A stretch of 64,000 nucleotides of DNA from Kalmusia sp. IMI 367209 (GCA_027946365.1 JAPEUQ010000012.1:310001-374000); one strand, 5' to 3'; counted from the first letter of the stretch, positions 43,984 to 55,365 are shown. Notes: generated by a model not told the origin, from the sequence alone. Numbers and translations: made by a program.

Positions 43984-45161
43984 ATGCGTCGCCTCCCGTG
44001 CGGTGCGCTGGCAACCCCACCTTCTACGCTCTTTCCAGCTCAACGCGTACCACGCCTCTCACGCTTCCAGTCAACGGTCTCGACCAGGAACGAACCCACC
44101 ACCGCCTCGCTGAGCCCCCGGTGGCTCTCCGATCTCAAGACGCGAGTCGGCAAATGCATCAATTTTGGCATCAGCAATGAGCAGACAAGGGAAGCTGGCG
44201 CGATTTTGCAAGAGATGGGTGATGATTGGAGAGACTTGGTCGCCGGCAGTGAAGGTTTTCTGACAGGCAAGGGCCGATGGGGCCTCTACCGACACCAGGT
44301 CGCATGGGGAGAAATGGTACAGCTTCGCCCGGTCCAATACTGCGAGTGTCGTGGCTAATGCGCTTCGGGTTGCACACAGGATAGCATGGTAAGACAAGCA
44401 ACGAATGCGTCGTTCCACGCAATGGCTCTGTGCTAACGTTTGCAAGGGTACTACAATCTAGAATGGCTGCCTGGGAGTGAATACTAATTGTGTGACAGGG
44501 CATGTCAATAACGTAACGTACAATCGATGGGCCGAAAGTGCGAGAGTCAATTGGGCGCTGAACATGGCTGCTATGGATGCCGAGCACAGAGGTGAATGGA
44601 AGGCTTTAATTGCGCCGACAGGCATAGGCATGATCCTGAGAAGCATTCGCACAGACTACAAGTTTGTAAGTCGTTTTCTAACATGATAGGAAAGACTGTT
44701 ATGCTCGCATCACTTGACGCGAGAACAGAAGATATACGGCTTTCCCCAGGTCTCAATGCAGGTGTCATGGCAGCTAAAAGCTTATTCGCGGGGATAGTGG
44801 CTGACTATAGTAGCCGTTAGTATCGCCAGACCGTGTTACTGTGCTGCATAAGCTTCGTTCGAAGCCGAAGGCGGACACCGACCACTTTATCCTAGACGTC
44901 CTCATATTGTCCGAGGTGCACAGGCGCATTGCAGCGCGCTGTGTCGAGGACATTGTCGTCTACGATTACCAAGCAGCAAAGAAGTCCTCGATGAAGCCGT
45001 TCATGGTCAAGAAGCTGCAGGAGACATTTGCGCTCCAGGAGCAAGCTAAGGAACGGTGCGGAAATAAGGCAGTAGATCTTATCAAACGGGTGGTTGCTTT
45101 GGAGAAGGCCAGTTGGGATAGACCGGATGCCAAGGAAGACTTTGGCAACGCAAATCCATAA
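43984..45161 (+). CDS. Hot-dog fold thioesterase-like protein, probably mitochondrial, with a 9-nt microexon
   Basis: Acyl-CoA thioesterase-like protein (4HBT/hot-dog). The start at 43984 (MRRLPCGALATPPSTLFPAQ) gives an Arg/Ser-rich presequence, so mitochondrial import is likely. Exons: 43984-44316, 44380-44388, 44499-44665 and 44814-45161. The hot-dog core runs WGEM, DSM, GHVNNVTYNRWAESARVNW. DSM comes from the nine-base exon 44380-44388, flanked by perfect AG and GT. IRTDYKF then splices to PLVSPDRVTVLHKLRSKP, and ARCVEDIVVYDY closes the domain. Summed exons are one base short of a multiple of three: the microexon ends in phase 0, while exon 3 (44499) needs one extra base to read GHVNN. One missing G at the ATG|GTAAG donor or at the acceptor would fix it. 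Expected product 285 residues. Confidence 0.82.
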
Positions 45162-46495
45162 AGCTTTTCTCAACGTGCATCTGCATCGACTGCGGCGGCT
45201 CGCATCACCAGATGATCTGCATGGCCGTTACGCGTGACTTTCCCGGATTGCCTAATGTGTGTGTCACGATGCATGGTATTGGCCTGCGCACTTCAAGCTT
45301 TCAACGGCGGCGCCACGACGGCAGCAATGGGCGGGAGTTTTCCAGGCTACCAAAACGCTAGACGAGGAGAAAAACTCCGAGCACACAACAGCCGGACGAT
45401 CTCCCAGGACAAGAGCATTTGGAGATATTGCGGCGTTCACGCAACTGCTGCTTACCCGCGCGAGCTGGATAATGTCGAGATGCGTCAACAAAGTGCCCGA
45501 AGCGGGCGGCGGGGCTGCAGTTTGCCCTTTGCAGTTTGTTTAGCGGTGTGTGCGGTGCTACTCGGAGCCCTCTATTTGCTGCCGACCCTGTCCGGGCAGA
45601 CTGGACGAGGCATCTGCCCAGGGGTTCCCGGCCATGGCAAATGAATAAGATGGGCTAAGAGGGTTATCCGCTGCACAGTCATTGGTGTCCGAGGTTCGTT
45701 TGCGTGCAGCTGCGTGCGAGGTGGGGAGCAGGCAGCAGAATGGTGCGATCGCGCGGAGGATGTGAGCAGCACAACGCTGTGAGGTGCTGAGAGAGTCGCC
45801 GCATCCAAGCAAACGCAGCATGCTTCCGGCTAGGGCGCGCAGAGGAAAGTCCTCATAGGGGCGCGCGCACGCTGATCCCTGTGCCGGGCCCATTTTCGGC
45901 GCTGTGATCGACGGTACATGTGAGATGTCGCCCACAGGATGCTGCTGAGAAGAGCGTGTTTGTTGGAGCTGGCGAGTCGCAGGGCCCCGGCCGCTGTCGT
46001 GTGCTTGTCTGTGCTGTTTTGGTTGCGAGTGTGTGTGTGGAAGACAGCGGAAAGCACATGAAACCCTGGGGCCCAGCGCGGCGCCTCGGAAGTCCAGCAA
46101 TCTGCTCGTGTGGTCAGTCAGCGCAACAGCAGCAGCAACCATTGACGGGCGCGCGAGAGTAGGGCCCGCTCGCTGAGAGGACGGAATTTTGCAAGCCTTT
46201 GCACCGCGAACCGTGGATAGCCAAGTGCCAGCTGCACAGCGTCGGGCGCCTGCTTGTGGGTGGGAACTTGGGGCGATTTGGGGCCTTGGCAAGTCCATGG
46301 TGCGTGCAGAGCGTGCAGTGTGCCAATTACCATTTTCGAACCGCAGCCTGCTTTCCTCCGCCAAACCACCCTCCGACTCACACGACACTCGCCCTTCCCG
46401 CCAGCAGCGCCGCCGTCACCCAGTCTGGCTCGTCCTGTGCACCAGTCGAGCCGACCTGCGGTGTCTGCGCTCTCCGCTCGCTGCCTGCCGCGTAC
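45162..46495. other. Upstream region of the AcrB-type gene
   Basis: 1.3 kb, GC-rich, with several overlapping open frames on both strands that are consequences of the low stop frequency. The last 200 bp are C/T-rich, as in strong fungal promoters. No gene is supported. Confidence 0.5.
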
Positions 46496-49414
46496 ATGGT
46501 AGCGAAGGGGAAGAGGAGCCAGGCGAATACGCATGACAAGCGACACGAGAATGGCCTCGCAGCGCCCATCGGCAAGCGCATCTCCAAGCAACGGAGCAAC
46601 CCACACCTCAACGGCCATGCCAATGGGAAGCCCCAGCCGCCGACGCCGCCGCCCGCGAGCAACGTAGACGATCCGATGACGCAGCCGGCCACCACCGCAG
46701 AGTCGCACGCTGCCGGTGCCTACCAAGCAAACATGGCCGCCGCTGCGTCGAGCAGCCTCGCCGAGGACCCCGCGCGCGCGGGCTCAGATGTCTCACTTGA
46801 AGGCCTCGAAGCCTGCCGCCAGTACAACGCGGGCCCCTTCGACTCCGGCTCCACCGCCCTCGCGCGTGCTGCTACTGCCAATGGGACCAAGACCCCGCCT
46901 GTCTACATGCCCAACATGCTCACCGTGGCCACCACCATTCTCTCGTCCTGTCCTCTGCGGGACGTCCTCGCCATCCTCATCATCCTCCTGCAGCTGCCCC
47001 CCACCGTCTTGACCGTGGTGCAGTTCCTCTTCGCAACCCTCACCTTTGTTCCACCCCAAGCCGGCACCCCTCTCTCCGCCCTCTCTGCCTTTCCCTCCTT
47101 CACCGATATTTTCCAGGGTTCCGGCGGCACCCCTTCACTTTTCACCATTGTCTTCGCTGATGCCCTCATACTGCTGCTCTGGCTGGTACTCTGGGTCCCT
47201 GTACAGAATTTCTTCTTGGACCTGGCGCAGGCCGTCATTGCAATAGCCCTCGGGGGCGCCGCAGCTGGAAAGAATGGCACGACGAACAGCATATTCATCT
47301 GTTTCATCATCATCCTTTCCAATCATCTCTTCAGATTCAGGCCTCTTCGGCAACATCTCCTGCATTTTGTCTATACTGGGCTCGCCCGGGGAGGCCTGGA
47401 GTTTCTGTCGAGCCCACCGAGTATGCCAACCTTTCAGGAAAGCTTCTCAACGCCCCATGGATGGCCTCGCAGCCTCCTGGGAATTCACATTTTAGCTCAA
47501 GGTGTCGTTCGCATCATTCGGCGATCTCTATCTCGACGCGAGGCAGCGCAATCGTTGCCGACCGGCAAGAAGACTGACCCCGAAGCCGGCGTTCACCTCC
47601 AGCGCGCTTCTACCGCCACCATTGACTCCAACGCCGAAGTACCTAATTCTTCGAGTACCGATGGCCGTCCACCAGGGCCGTCGCCCGCGTCGCATACAAA
47701 CAAGGATAAGGCGAGTAGCAGCCGGAGGAAGAGGAAGCAGGCTACACATGTTCGCAGTCAGCAGCCCTTTTGGGCTGCACTGGCGAGTACAAAAGTCACA
47801 GTTCTTAAAGAGATGGAAAGCAGCCGAGCGGCGAACGACGCCGGAGAGGCTAACGCAAAAGACGCAAATCACATTGGAAACGCAGTTTGGAGATCGGAGG
47901 ACGACCGTGTTTGGATTTCAGAAGTCGGGCATTCCGACATTTCTTTTCGTGTCAGTTTGTGTGGGATGGGAGATTACGAAGACATGCAGGGGCGAGGCGG
48001 CAGTGCAGGATCTGGGATTGACAAGTCGAAGCCTTTCTACATTCGTGTCAACGGTGCTGATTGGAGTTCTACCCGGATTCGACCGACCTTGCCGGAAGGG
48101 TACCCGGGTGAGGAGAGAATGGGCTCTTGGGTTGGAGAAATCTTTGGTCTCACAGGCCTGTCAAACTATCACTGCGAGTTTGTGCGGACCAAGGACCACG
48201 AAGTCTTCTACTCCACCAGTTTGATTACTTCCCCTAGCCCGGTCGCTGAACAGGTCGCCTCTATTGCATCTCCTCCACCTCACCAGACCTTGAGACCCTC
48301 GTCACCCACGACGACCCTGAAGAATTCGATCGCCGCCGCGGACCAACAGCTCCAGGAGCAACGCAACCGATTGAAGCGGAACAAGAAAGACCACAAAGCT
48401 GCTATCACTACCATTAAGAAAGAGGTAGATACCCTTGGCACTCGCCTTGCCAATGCAGGAGGTAGTGATGAGCGTCAGCGCCAACGAGTCTTGCAGTTCA
48501 CGCAGAATATCCGCCAAGCTGACGATGCTGCTGCTGATATCGCAATCAAGATTGAAGGCATGGGTGACATTCCAGCTGACGAAGTTGAAGAAGCTGCTAC
48601 CAAGAAGCGGGAGTGGAAGAAGGAGCGAGACAACAAAGAATCTGTATCGACCGAATTCGATAGCGTCAAGGCTGAGATCGAACGCCAGGTTCGCAGCGTA
48701 GAATCGGATATTGCCTCGGCCGTCCAGAAGAGGGAACGTCTTCAACAACGACAAGTGAAGCTCAACGATCAACATGACCGTCTCATCACAGCCAATAGGG
48801 AAGGCTACACAGCCAAGCAAAGGAAAGAGCAGGAACGTCTTGCACTTCAGCAGGAAAGGATGCAGGCGGAGTCTCAGTACCGCAGCAACATCAACAGTTT
48901 TGAGCGCCGTGCAAATGAGTACCATTTGTCTACCAGTCAAATCATGCAGACTATCCAGCACTTCGAGACTATTATTCAGCAGTCTCAGCAAATGCCTGTA
49001 CCAGGAACTCCCGACGGACCTCTCCCTGGCACCAACGGCATGTCTCCTCACGCCCATCCCTTCAATAGCTTCACGTTCCCCCTGTACAACAACCACGTCA
49101 ACAGCACTCCAGGCTCTCTTCGTGGAGGGCGTGGGCGTTCCTCGTCCATGCTCTCCAACATTTCTGGCTTCACCGATGGTTTCGATGACATGACATCTCC
49201 TTCTGGCAATATCCTAGGTAATCCATGGAACGTCACTGGACTGCACAATGGAGGACATGGAAGTCATGGCAGTGGTAGTCTGAGTTCAGGAACATCTAGT
49301 CAAAGCTCGAGTCAGCGCGATCCAATGAGCCCTGTGCCGAACGTCAAACCCTTGATGGCAAGGAGCCCGACTGGCGGTAGCGGTGGATATACGAGTCCGA
49401 TAGGCAGTCGTTAA
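46496..49414 (+). CDS. acrB: AcrB-type ubiquitination network signalling protein, membrane plus coiled coil
   Basis: Intronless, 972 residues. AcrB of Aspergillus is a coiled-coil protein linked genetically to a ubiquitin ligase/deubiquitinase network in carbon catabolite control. The ATG at 46496 (MVAKGKRSQANTHDKRH) is the first in a proper context; the longer open frame to 46199 has no other support. Layout: basic, disordered N-terminus; hydrophobic helices at about 155-186 (RDVLAILIILLQLPPTVLTV), 216-242 (ALILLLWLVLWVPVQNFF), 245-260 and 265-280; a Ser/Lys-rich loop; a conserved FYIRVNGADWSSTRIRPT block near 510; a long coiled coil at about 608-835 (QQLQEQRNRLKRNKKDH, KKEVDTL, ERLQQRQVKLNDQHDRL); and a Gly/Ser-rich tail. 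Name by overall resemblance to AcrB. Confidence 0.85.
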   Translation: MVAKGKRSQANTHDKRHENGLAAPIGKRISKQRSNPHLNGHANGKPQPPTPPPASNVDDPMTQPATTAESHAAGAYQANMAAAASSSLAEDPARAGSDVSLEGLEACRQYNAGPFDSGSTALARAATANGTKTPPVYMPNMLTVATTILSSCPLRDVLAILIILLQLPPTVLTVVQFLFATLTFVPPQAGTPLSALSAFPSFTDIFQGSGGTPSLFTIVFADALILLLWLVLWVPVQNFFLDLAQAVIAIALGGAAAGKNGTTNSIFICFIIILSNHLFRFRPLRQHLLHFVYTGLARGGLEFLSSPPSMPTFQESFSTPHGWPRSLLGIHILAQGVVRIIRRSLSRREAAQSLPTGKKTDPEAGVHLQRASTATIDSNAEVPNSSSTDGRPPGPSPASHTNKDKASSSRRKRKQATHVRSQQPFWAALASTKVTVLKEMESSRAANDAGEANAKDANHIGNAVWRSEDDRVWISEVGHSDISFRVSLCGMGDYEDMQGRGGSAGSGIDKSKPFYIRVNGADWSSTRIRPTLPEGYPGEERMGSWVGEIFGLTGLSNYHCEFVRTKDHEVFYSTSLITSPSPVAEQVASIASPPPHQTLRPSSPTTTLKNSIAAADQQLQEQRNRLKRNKKDHKAAITTIKKEVDTLGTRLANAGGSDERQRQRVLQFTQNIRQADDAAADIAIKIEGMGDIPADEVEEAATKKREWKKERDNKESVSTEFDSVKAEIERQVRSVESDIASAVQKRERLQQRQVKLNDQHDRLITANREGYTAKQRKEQERLALQQERMQAESQYRSNINSFERRANEYHLSTSQIMQTIQHFETIIQQSQQMPVPGTPDGPLPGTNGMSPHAHPFNSFTFPLYNNHVNSTPGSLRGGRGRSSSMLSNISGFTDGFDDMTSPSGNILGNPWNVTGLHNGGHGSHGSGSLSSGTSSQSSSQRDPMSPVPNVKPLMARSPTGGSGGYTSPIGSR

Positions 49415-50776
49415 CTCTCCAGATCTCTAAGTAGTCGTCTTCCAATGTGATTTTTGTTCTTTTGGTGTGGATTAAATAAGTGGTCTTCACATTGATTAAG
49501 TGATGATTTCGTAGTGATCTACTTCCATGGTGATAATTACAAGCAGCCCTAGGTCGGATGCACCCAAGCGAGCATGTCAGTCTGGCACATTAATGCCAAA
49601 CATACTACCTAACGCCCATTACTAAATAACACTGCCTAGAAGCCCACATTTCCAGCTAAGCTTGCTATATGCTATAAAACCCTTATACGACGACTCCAAA
49701 CCCGCGGTACCTGACCGAAATATATACTGCGCACACGAGATTCACGACAATTGGTATATCATCCCGCAGCCTCAGCTAATAGCCCCCACAGGCTCACGTC
49801 TAGGCTTTTCCTTGTACTACGCTTCACGTGGGCATGCTGTCATGCGCGGTGCGGTGTGTCGCGGAGTCGCTTCTGCCACCGATGTCGGGGAATTGGGGGG
49901 TGCGTGGTTGGGTGTGTTTGGTGATGAGGGTTTCTTTCGCGTGGTAATGCGTTGGCGCTGTGTGCGAGATGTGCTTGCTTTGAGGAGGGAGGGCCCAGGT
50001 GTGGAGGTGGGTGGTGTTAGGGCTACGGCTTAGTGGGAGGGTCGAATGGCTGGGTGACATGTAGGTGATTGTGTCGAAGAGTGGAGAGGAGAGTGGAGAG
50101 GGAGGGAGGGTGAGGGATCATTTGGCTTTTTTGGGCTTTTGGGCTTTTGAAGAGGGCTGGTCTCAGACAACTTTAGGGCTGCGGAGTTAAAGAAATTTGG
50201 TTGTGAGGGGGTATCATATTCTGAGTAGGGACATGAAGTATTGTGGCGAACGGTGCGTAGTGTACGGGATGGTCTGGTATTGCGAAAGATTCCAAATGTT
50301 TATGTAGCGTAAGCAATAGTCAAGGTACGGGCGTAAAGTAAGTAGGCCAATGAGCTGACATGTTGTACTGTAACACAACTTATGCAAATACTTCGAGGAG
50401 GTAGCGTACGCCTTGTGAAATACTCCTTCCCAAGGTATGCTTATCGAGGCACTGATAGGATAATTACGCCCCGCTGGTCTGTAGTATGCAAACAGGATCT
50501 CGTCCTTGCACTGGTCAGGCGAATGTTTCGAGTAGGATTTATGAATGATTCAGCAGCATGGGGGTCAGGGACATCAGTGAGTGGTACGCAGGTCTGACAT
50601 AGCTGTGGTTACTGAGCTGACTCGCCCGGCCCAGGCAATGGGTTCCCGTCAGAACGGACATGCATCGCCAATTATACTTCAGATCTCTTCCAAATACCGT
50701 ATTGTACGGAATAAGCATCATATATATTTTGATCGGTCAATTCACTTAGAGACGAAGCTTCCGTTACCCTCACAAC
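49415..50776. other. Intergenic, 1.4 kb
   Basis: Contains the AcrB 3' flank, a purine-rich tract at about 50081-50116 and three short GGGCTTTT-type direct repeats at 50123-50150. Open frames here have no features of real genes. Confidence 0.5.
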
Positions 50777-52058
50777 ATGCACTGCAACAAGAATTCGGTG
50801 ACCATGGCTTGTACTATGCCATCAGATTTTTCGTTCGACATCTCGCATTGCTGGTCACTTGAACACCCCCAAACTACAATAAATGGTACCCGCCACTACG
50901 CACACTTCATGTCACTGACAGCCATAATCGATCCAGTACACAGCGCAACACAATTGGCACTGCAACCTTCTCCCGTTACTGAGTTCAAAAATTATCTTCC
51001 CAGGGCGTCCGCACAATACAATCTATATTATTTCGGGGACGACTGTCCCGCGGGCTATTTTCTATTCGGTGGAGGGATCAACACGGACAACAGAGGGAAG
51101 GTCTGTTGTCCACGGTCAGTTCTCTATTATATTGCCGCCTACGCTTGAATGGATTTTTGATACCTTGGGGAACAGAACAAATCTGCCTATTACAGCAATG
51201 TCGATAGAAACCATGCAGTATATCGCACCATTGGCGCCTGGAAGCGCAACACCTTCGCAACCATCCACGATACTCGCTTGCGGTAAGTTTTATTCACTAA
51301 GAAAGCACTATGCATGGTCTTTCCTTTCCTTCCGTAGGAAAGACGCTTAGGGTCGCTTTTTGGGTACCTCATATCCTAGAGTAACTCGGCCCATCAAGTG
51401 TCTTTGGGCTTCTGTCATCATACTGTACCACGTAACGAGAGAATCCACAACGAGTATATAGAGTAACAATCTGATTCTAGTATATGGCTGGGATGGCCCT
51501 GAATACGACACTATTCCAACAGAGTCACTGAAACTCTTAGCAAACGGGACGAATCAACTAAGGATTCAAGCTCTGACTTTGACGCCCAGTAGCAGTCGCA
51601 TTAGGTCTCCCAAAAGCACGACTTCAAAGGTTGTGCAATCGCCGTTCGCTGGTACCCCATTTTCCAACTTCGCGCCTGCTCCAACCACGGACTTCACATC
51701 ACCAACACCGTCTCATGCCAGGGGTTTGAGCCATCAAGCGCGAGTAGGCATTGGCATCAAAGCAGGGCTGGGCGCACTCCTACTTTTATTGTCAATTGGC
51801 ATGGTAAATCTCTGGGTCAAAAACCGTAGAGCGAATAAACGCTCTCAGGACGATACAGAGGGCAAGGCTGAACTAGATGGTGATGCCATCGCTGAAAGAG
51901 TGAGTGTTCAAGAAATGACGGGTGTACGGCCAATCTACGAGATTGCTGACACAGGTCTTCCGGTTGAGATTGGTGGGCGCGGCATCGACAGCTCGGCCGC
52001 AGTGGAAGAGGAGAGTGACTTGTGTCAAACTGAAAGAGAAGTGGTAATGTCGAGATAG
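50777..52058 (+). CDS. Single-pass membrane protein with Ser/Thr-rich stalk, function unknown
   Basis: Model: exons 50777-51114, 51176-51282 and 51481-52058, all GT-AG and in phase, 340 residues. An N-terminal region with paired cysteines (DDCPAGYFLF, GKVCCPR) resembles fungal extracellular domains with CPxG and CCP; then ITAMSIETMQYIAPLAPGS, VYGWDGPEYDTIPTESLKLL, a Ser/Thr/Pro-rich stalk (about 210-265), one membrane helix (GLGALLLLLSIGMVNLWV), a basic stop-transfer KNRRANKR and an acidic cytosolic tail of about 70 residues. Layout is that of a type I surface sensor or receptor. No signal peptide is visible at the chosen start, so a first exon may be missing; the third exon boundary could also include a small extra exon near 51338. 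Last exon is solid, first is less so. Confidence 0.6.
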
Positions 52059-52625
52059 GACAAAGGTCCAGACGCACAATGTTGCTAAACTTGTTCCAGG
52101 ATACGTGATGGATACAGCGGCTTGCGTATATGCATAGACAGGCATTCAGTCCCAGAGCTATTAGGAAAGCCAACTTGCTTCTACCCACGGGAAGAATCAT
52201 AATAAGCAAGCAATTAGGAATATGGGAATGGGCATGGTAAAGGACTGTCCTTACTCTATCTAAGAGTGGGGGATTCATTGGTTGCCCATCCGCAAATTCA
52301 GGTCTCGACACGCAACAGTGGGGTGCAAACACGAATGCAGTTTATGGAAAAGACCCATTGCGAGTGATCGCTTTGTGTTCATATTGGTTCACGCTTGTGC
52401 ACAGTGCCGCCACTAATGTACCCCATATCTTGGCTTATCATGGACGACCCCGATTTTGATAAGGCTGTAGGCCATTCGCCACAGTTTCTCCGCGCCTACA
52501 GCAGCATCATTTGCAAACATGGGGTAAAGAGTTATTTCAACAGCATCAAATGCAGACGGTGATTTCCCATAGTGAATTGTCACTCATCGAACAAAAATTC
52601 ATTCAACGTATCGAATAATCTCGCA
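52059..52625. other. Intergenic
   Basis: 567 bp with the promoter of the Rieske oxygenase gene. No coding signal. Confidence 0.6.
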
Positions 52626-53913
52626 ATGTGGCGCCTCCTCAATCCCTGGTCTTCAACCCAAACCTCCAAGCCCGAGATCCCTCGCGGCCTCCCTGCATCC
52701 TGGTACCGATCAGATAGCCTCTTCCAACTCGAGCGTCGCGCGTTGTTCTCCCGTAAATGGATTCTAGCTACACACTCTATCCGGCTTAGCGAGCTGGGAT
52801 CTTACATATCGTTTACCTACGCATCCTTCAAATTCTTCCTCATCAAAGACCGCGATGGAAATATAAACGGCTTCCACAATGTGTGCCGTCATAGGGCTTT
52901 TCCGGTCGTAGAGAAGTCATGCGGCACAGCGAAGGTTCTGAGTTGCAGGTACCACGGCTGGTCATATGGATTGAAAGGAAACCTAGCAAAAGCACCTCGA
53001 TTCGATGAGGTGGATGGATTTGATAAGAGTCAAAATGGATTACTACCGATACATGTACACATCGACAAAGTTGGGTTCGTATGGGTGAATCTACAAGCTG
53101 GAGAGCCGGACATAAAGTGGGACGAAGAGTTCAGCGGCTCCGACGAGAAGCCGATTTTAAGAGAATTCGATTTTAAGGAAGAGTTCAAATTCGATCATGT
53201 ATGGAATATGGAGGTCAAGGCGAACTGGAAGGTCCTCATTGAGAATTACAACGAATGCTATCATTGCCCTACAGCGCATCCCTTGATCGCTGGCGTCTCG
53301 GATGTATCGAAGTACCGCGTAGAGCCGAATAACGGGTGTCTGGAACATACGATTATCAATAAAAATATGGAGGATGATAGTTTCCGGCGATCGATTACTT
53401 TCTTTCCTCCGTGTACTTCAGTCACGGTAACGTAAGTATACTCTAGCCCACTTGTACGATCAAAATTGCGCTAATTGGGAATTGTCGCAAAGTGAACACT
53501 TTTTCTACATCCAGCGTATGATACCCATCTCCGCGACAACAAGCATAATAGAGAACGAAGTCTACCGCAACAAAAAGGCAACAGACAAACAATTTGACGA
53601 TCTCTGCGAGTTCTACAAACAGGTCCTTGACGAAGACAAACAACTTTGCGATGGCGCACAGGAGAACCTTAGTGCAGGGGTGTATGTGAATGGGGAATTT
53701 CATCCGGATAAGGAAAGGGGACCGCTGCATTTCCAGGCTGAAGTTAGGAAGGAGTTGATGGAGCACAGACAAAAGGAGGAGAGGCAGGGTGGAATAGAGA
53801 TTTGGCCGGCACTGCCAAAGCGCACGCAGAGTGGGAGATCGGCCGAGGAGGAAAGGTTTTGTGAGAAGTTGGAGGCTGAGAGTTGCTCTGCGAGGGCAGA
53901 GTTGGCTTGGTAG
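52626..53913 (+). CDS. Rieske-type oxygenase, choline-monooxygenase-like
   Basis: Ring-hydroxylating oxygenase family: a Rieske [2Fe-2S] domain passes electrons to a mononuclear iron. Exons 52626-53431 and 53493-53913 join over a 61-bp intron (strong GTAAGT donor) to 408 residues. Rieske ligands: Cys87-R-His89, 17 residues, Cys107-RY-His110. Catalytic iron: [13 protein letters not shown] with His213 and His218. The C-terminal [16 protein letters not shown] and [19 protein letters not shown] follow the pattern of choline monooxygenase and related quaternary-amine oxygenases. Such enzymes convert choline to betaine aldehyde in plants; fungal relatives vary, so the substrate is a guess. It needs a reductase partner, which is not in the window. 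The start at 52626 is the first ATG; the frame extends further only through GTG. Confidence 0.9.
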
Positions 53914-54669
53914 ATTGCCAATGCTCAATTCATAATATGTCCTTGAACTCTTACCCTGAAAACTATAGGCTTGAAGCTGATAGAAGTTTATGTGGATAGC
54001 TGACAGATTCTCTTCTCCCTTCTCTTCTTCCATATCGATAGCGAGTTGGGGTCTTACAATCTTCGATTGTACCTCCAATGTAGTCAGTTGCCTGCTTCCT
54101 CGCAATTGAGCGCAGATTTTCCAACGAGAATCGCTCTGCGTCTATACAGGCAGGCACTTATATATGTCAATAGGGATGTTTCAGGCTGCATTATATGTAT
54201 ATGGTTGTTCTAGACTTCAACAACGATCGATATATAGGCCAATCTCGGACATGTGAAGCGCACTTAGAAAACTCATTCCAATCGCAGAAGGGGTGGAGAA
54301 TTCTATCACCCTAAAGCACTCAGATCATAGTTCCTCGCACAGTCTGTTTGAACGAGGTGCTAGAGTAAGAGGTCCAATTCGTAGTGATGGGAAGTTGATC
54401 ACTAATTTGATCTAGCTATGGTTCTCTGCCTTTACTTTGTTGCGTTTGCACATCAACTATATCCTATCGAACGTACATAAGACCCGCCCACCTGTCCCGA
54501 TCTTTTTGTTTACTTCTCCTGACTCACCCCGCCACCACTACCCTCGCTTGATCCTAACTCTTCTCTCTTTGATTGTGGTTTTTTAATCCTTCCCACCTCC
54601 ACGCTTCCTCCTCCACTCAATCATTCTGAACCCATCAGTTTGCGGTCACAATCTTTCTCGAACCTCATC
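53914..54669. other. Intergenic with a C/T-rich promoter for the next gene
   Basis: 756 bp. The 180 bp before 54670 are strongly pyrimidine-rich, typical of highly expressed filamentous-fungal genes. No other feature. Confidence 0.55.
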
Positions 54670-55365
54670 ATGCTTAACGACACTCAACTTATGTACCGCA
54701 AGGCCATGGAGGGTGGTAACATCGTCGCACCCGACAGCCTCGTCAACGACCAATCCAAGGTAAGCCTACGACGATCCACAGTAATTACCTGCTAATAATT
54801 TTCTCCCTAGGTACGCGAGGTCATAGACGTCAAGCAGCTCGTCCTCAGCAATGCGCGCATCCTCTACGGCAGCGAGTCTCGCAAATTCTTCGGTAATTCA
54901 TCTATTTCAATATCCGGGAGTATGCTTATGCAGACTTAAGATTTCGTGACTGGTCGCGCTGCCTCGGGCAAATACACATGCGTTCTCGTATGCTCCCTCG
55001 AGGGTTCGACCAAGATTCTGCGCAAGGAGGTCAGCAATTGTCCTCTGGGAGCTGCCCGCGCGCTCGCCGATGGCCTCATCAAAGACACTGGGCTGCTCTT
55101 TGGTATGTTTTGGGCATCCTACGCATTTTCCGTTGACATTTATTGACGGCCATCAGACAAGTATGATGTCGGTTATCAACTCACCAACCAACAAGGCTAC
55201 CGCGATGAGGGCGAGCAGTTCAAACTCGATGAGTACAAGTCAGCAGCCCGGTATTCTGGACCTGTGGACGACACCAAGACTCTCCGTTATGATTATCGTA
55301 ACTTCGATGCTCCGAGAGGTCCTGCTGCCGATGGATGGAGTAAGAGACGTCGCGGGGATCCATGA
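54670..55365 (+). CDS. Unrecognised 180-residue protein, four exons
   Basis: Exons 54670-54759, 54811-54892, 54941-55102 and 55157-55365 join in phase (introns 51, 48 and 54 bp, good branch-like sequences) to 180 residues. The start is MLNDTQLMYRKAMEGGNIVAPDS; then VREVIDVKQLVLSNARILYG, DFVTGRAASGKYTCVLVCSL, CPLGAARALADGLIKDTGLLF, YDVGYQLTNQQGYRDEGEQF and a basic tail WSKRRRGDP. No signal peptide, membrane segment or known domain. Splicing, a C/T-rich promoter and codon periodicity all argue for a real, well-expressed gene. Probably soluble and intracellular. Family not recognised. Confidence 0.78.
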
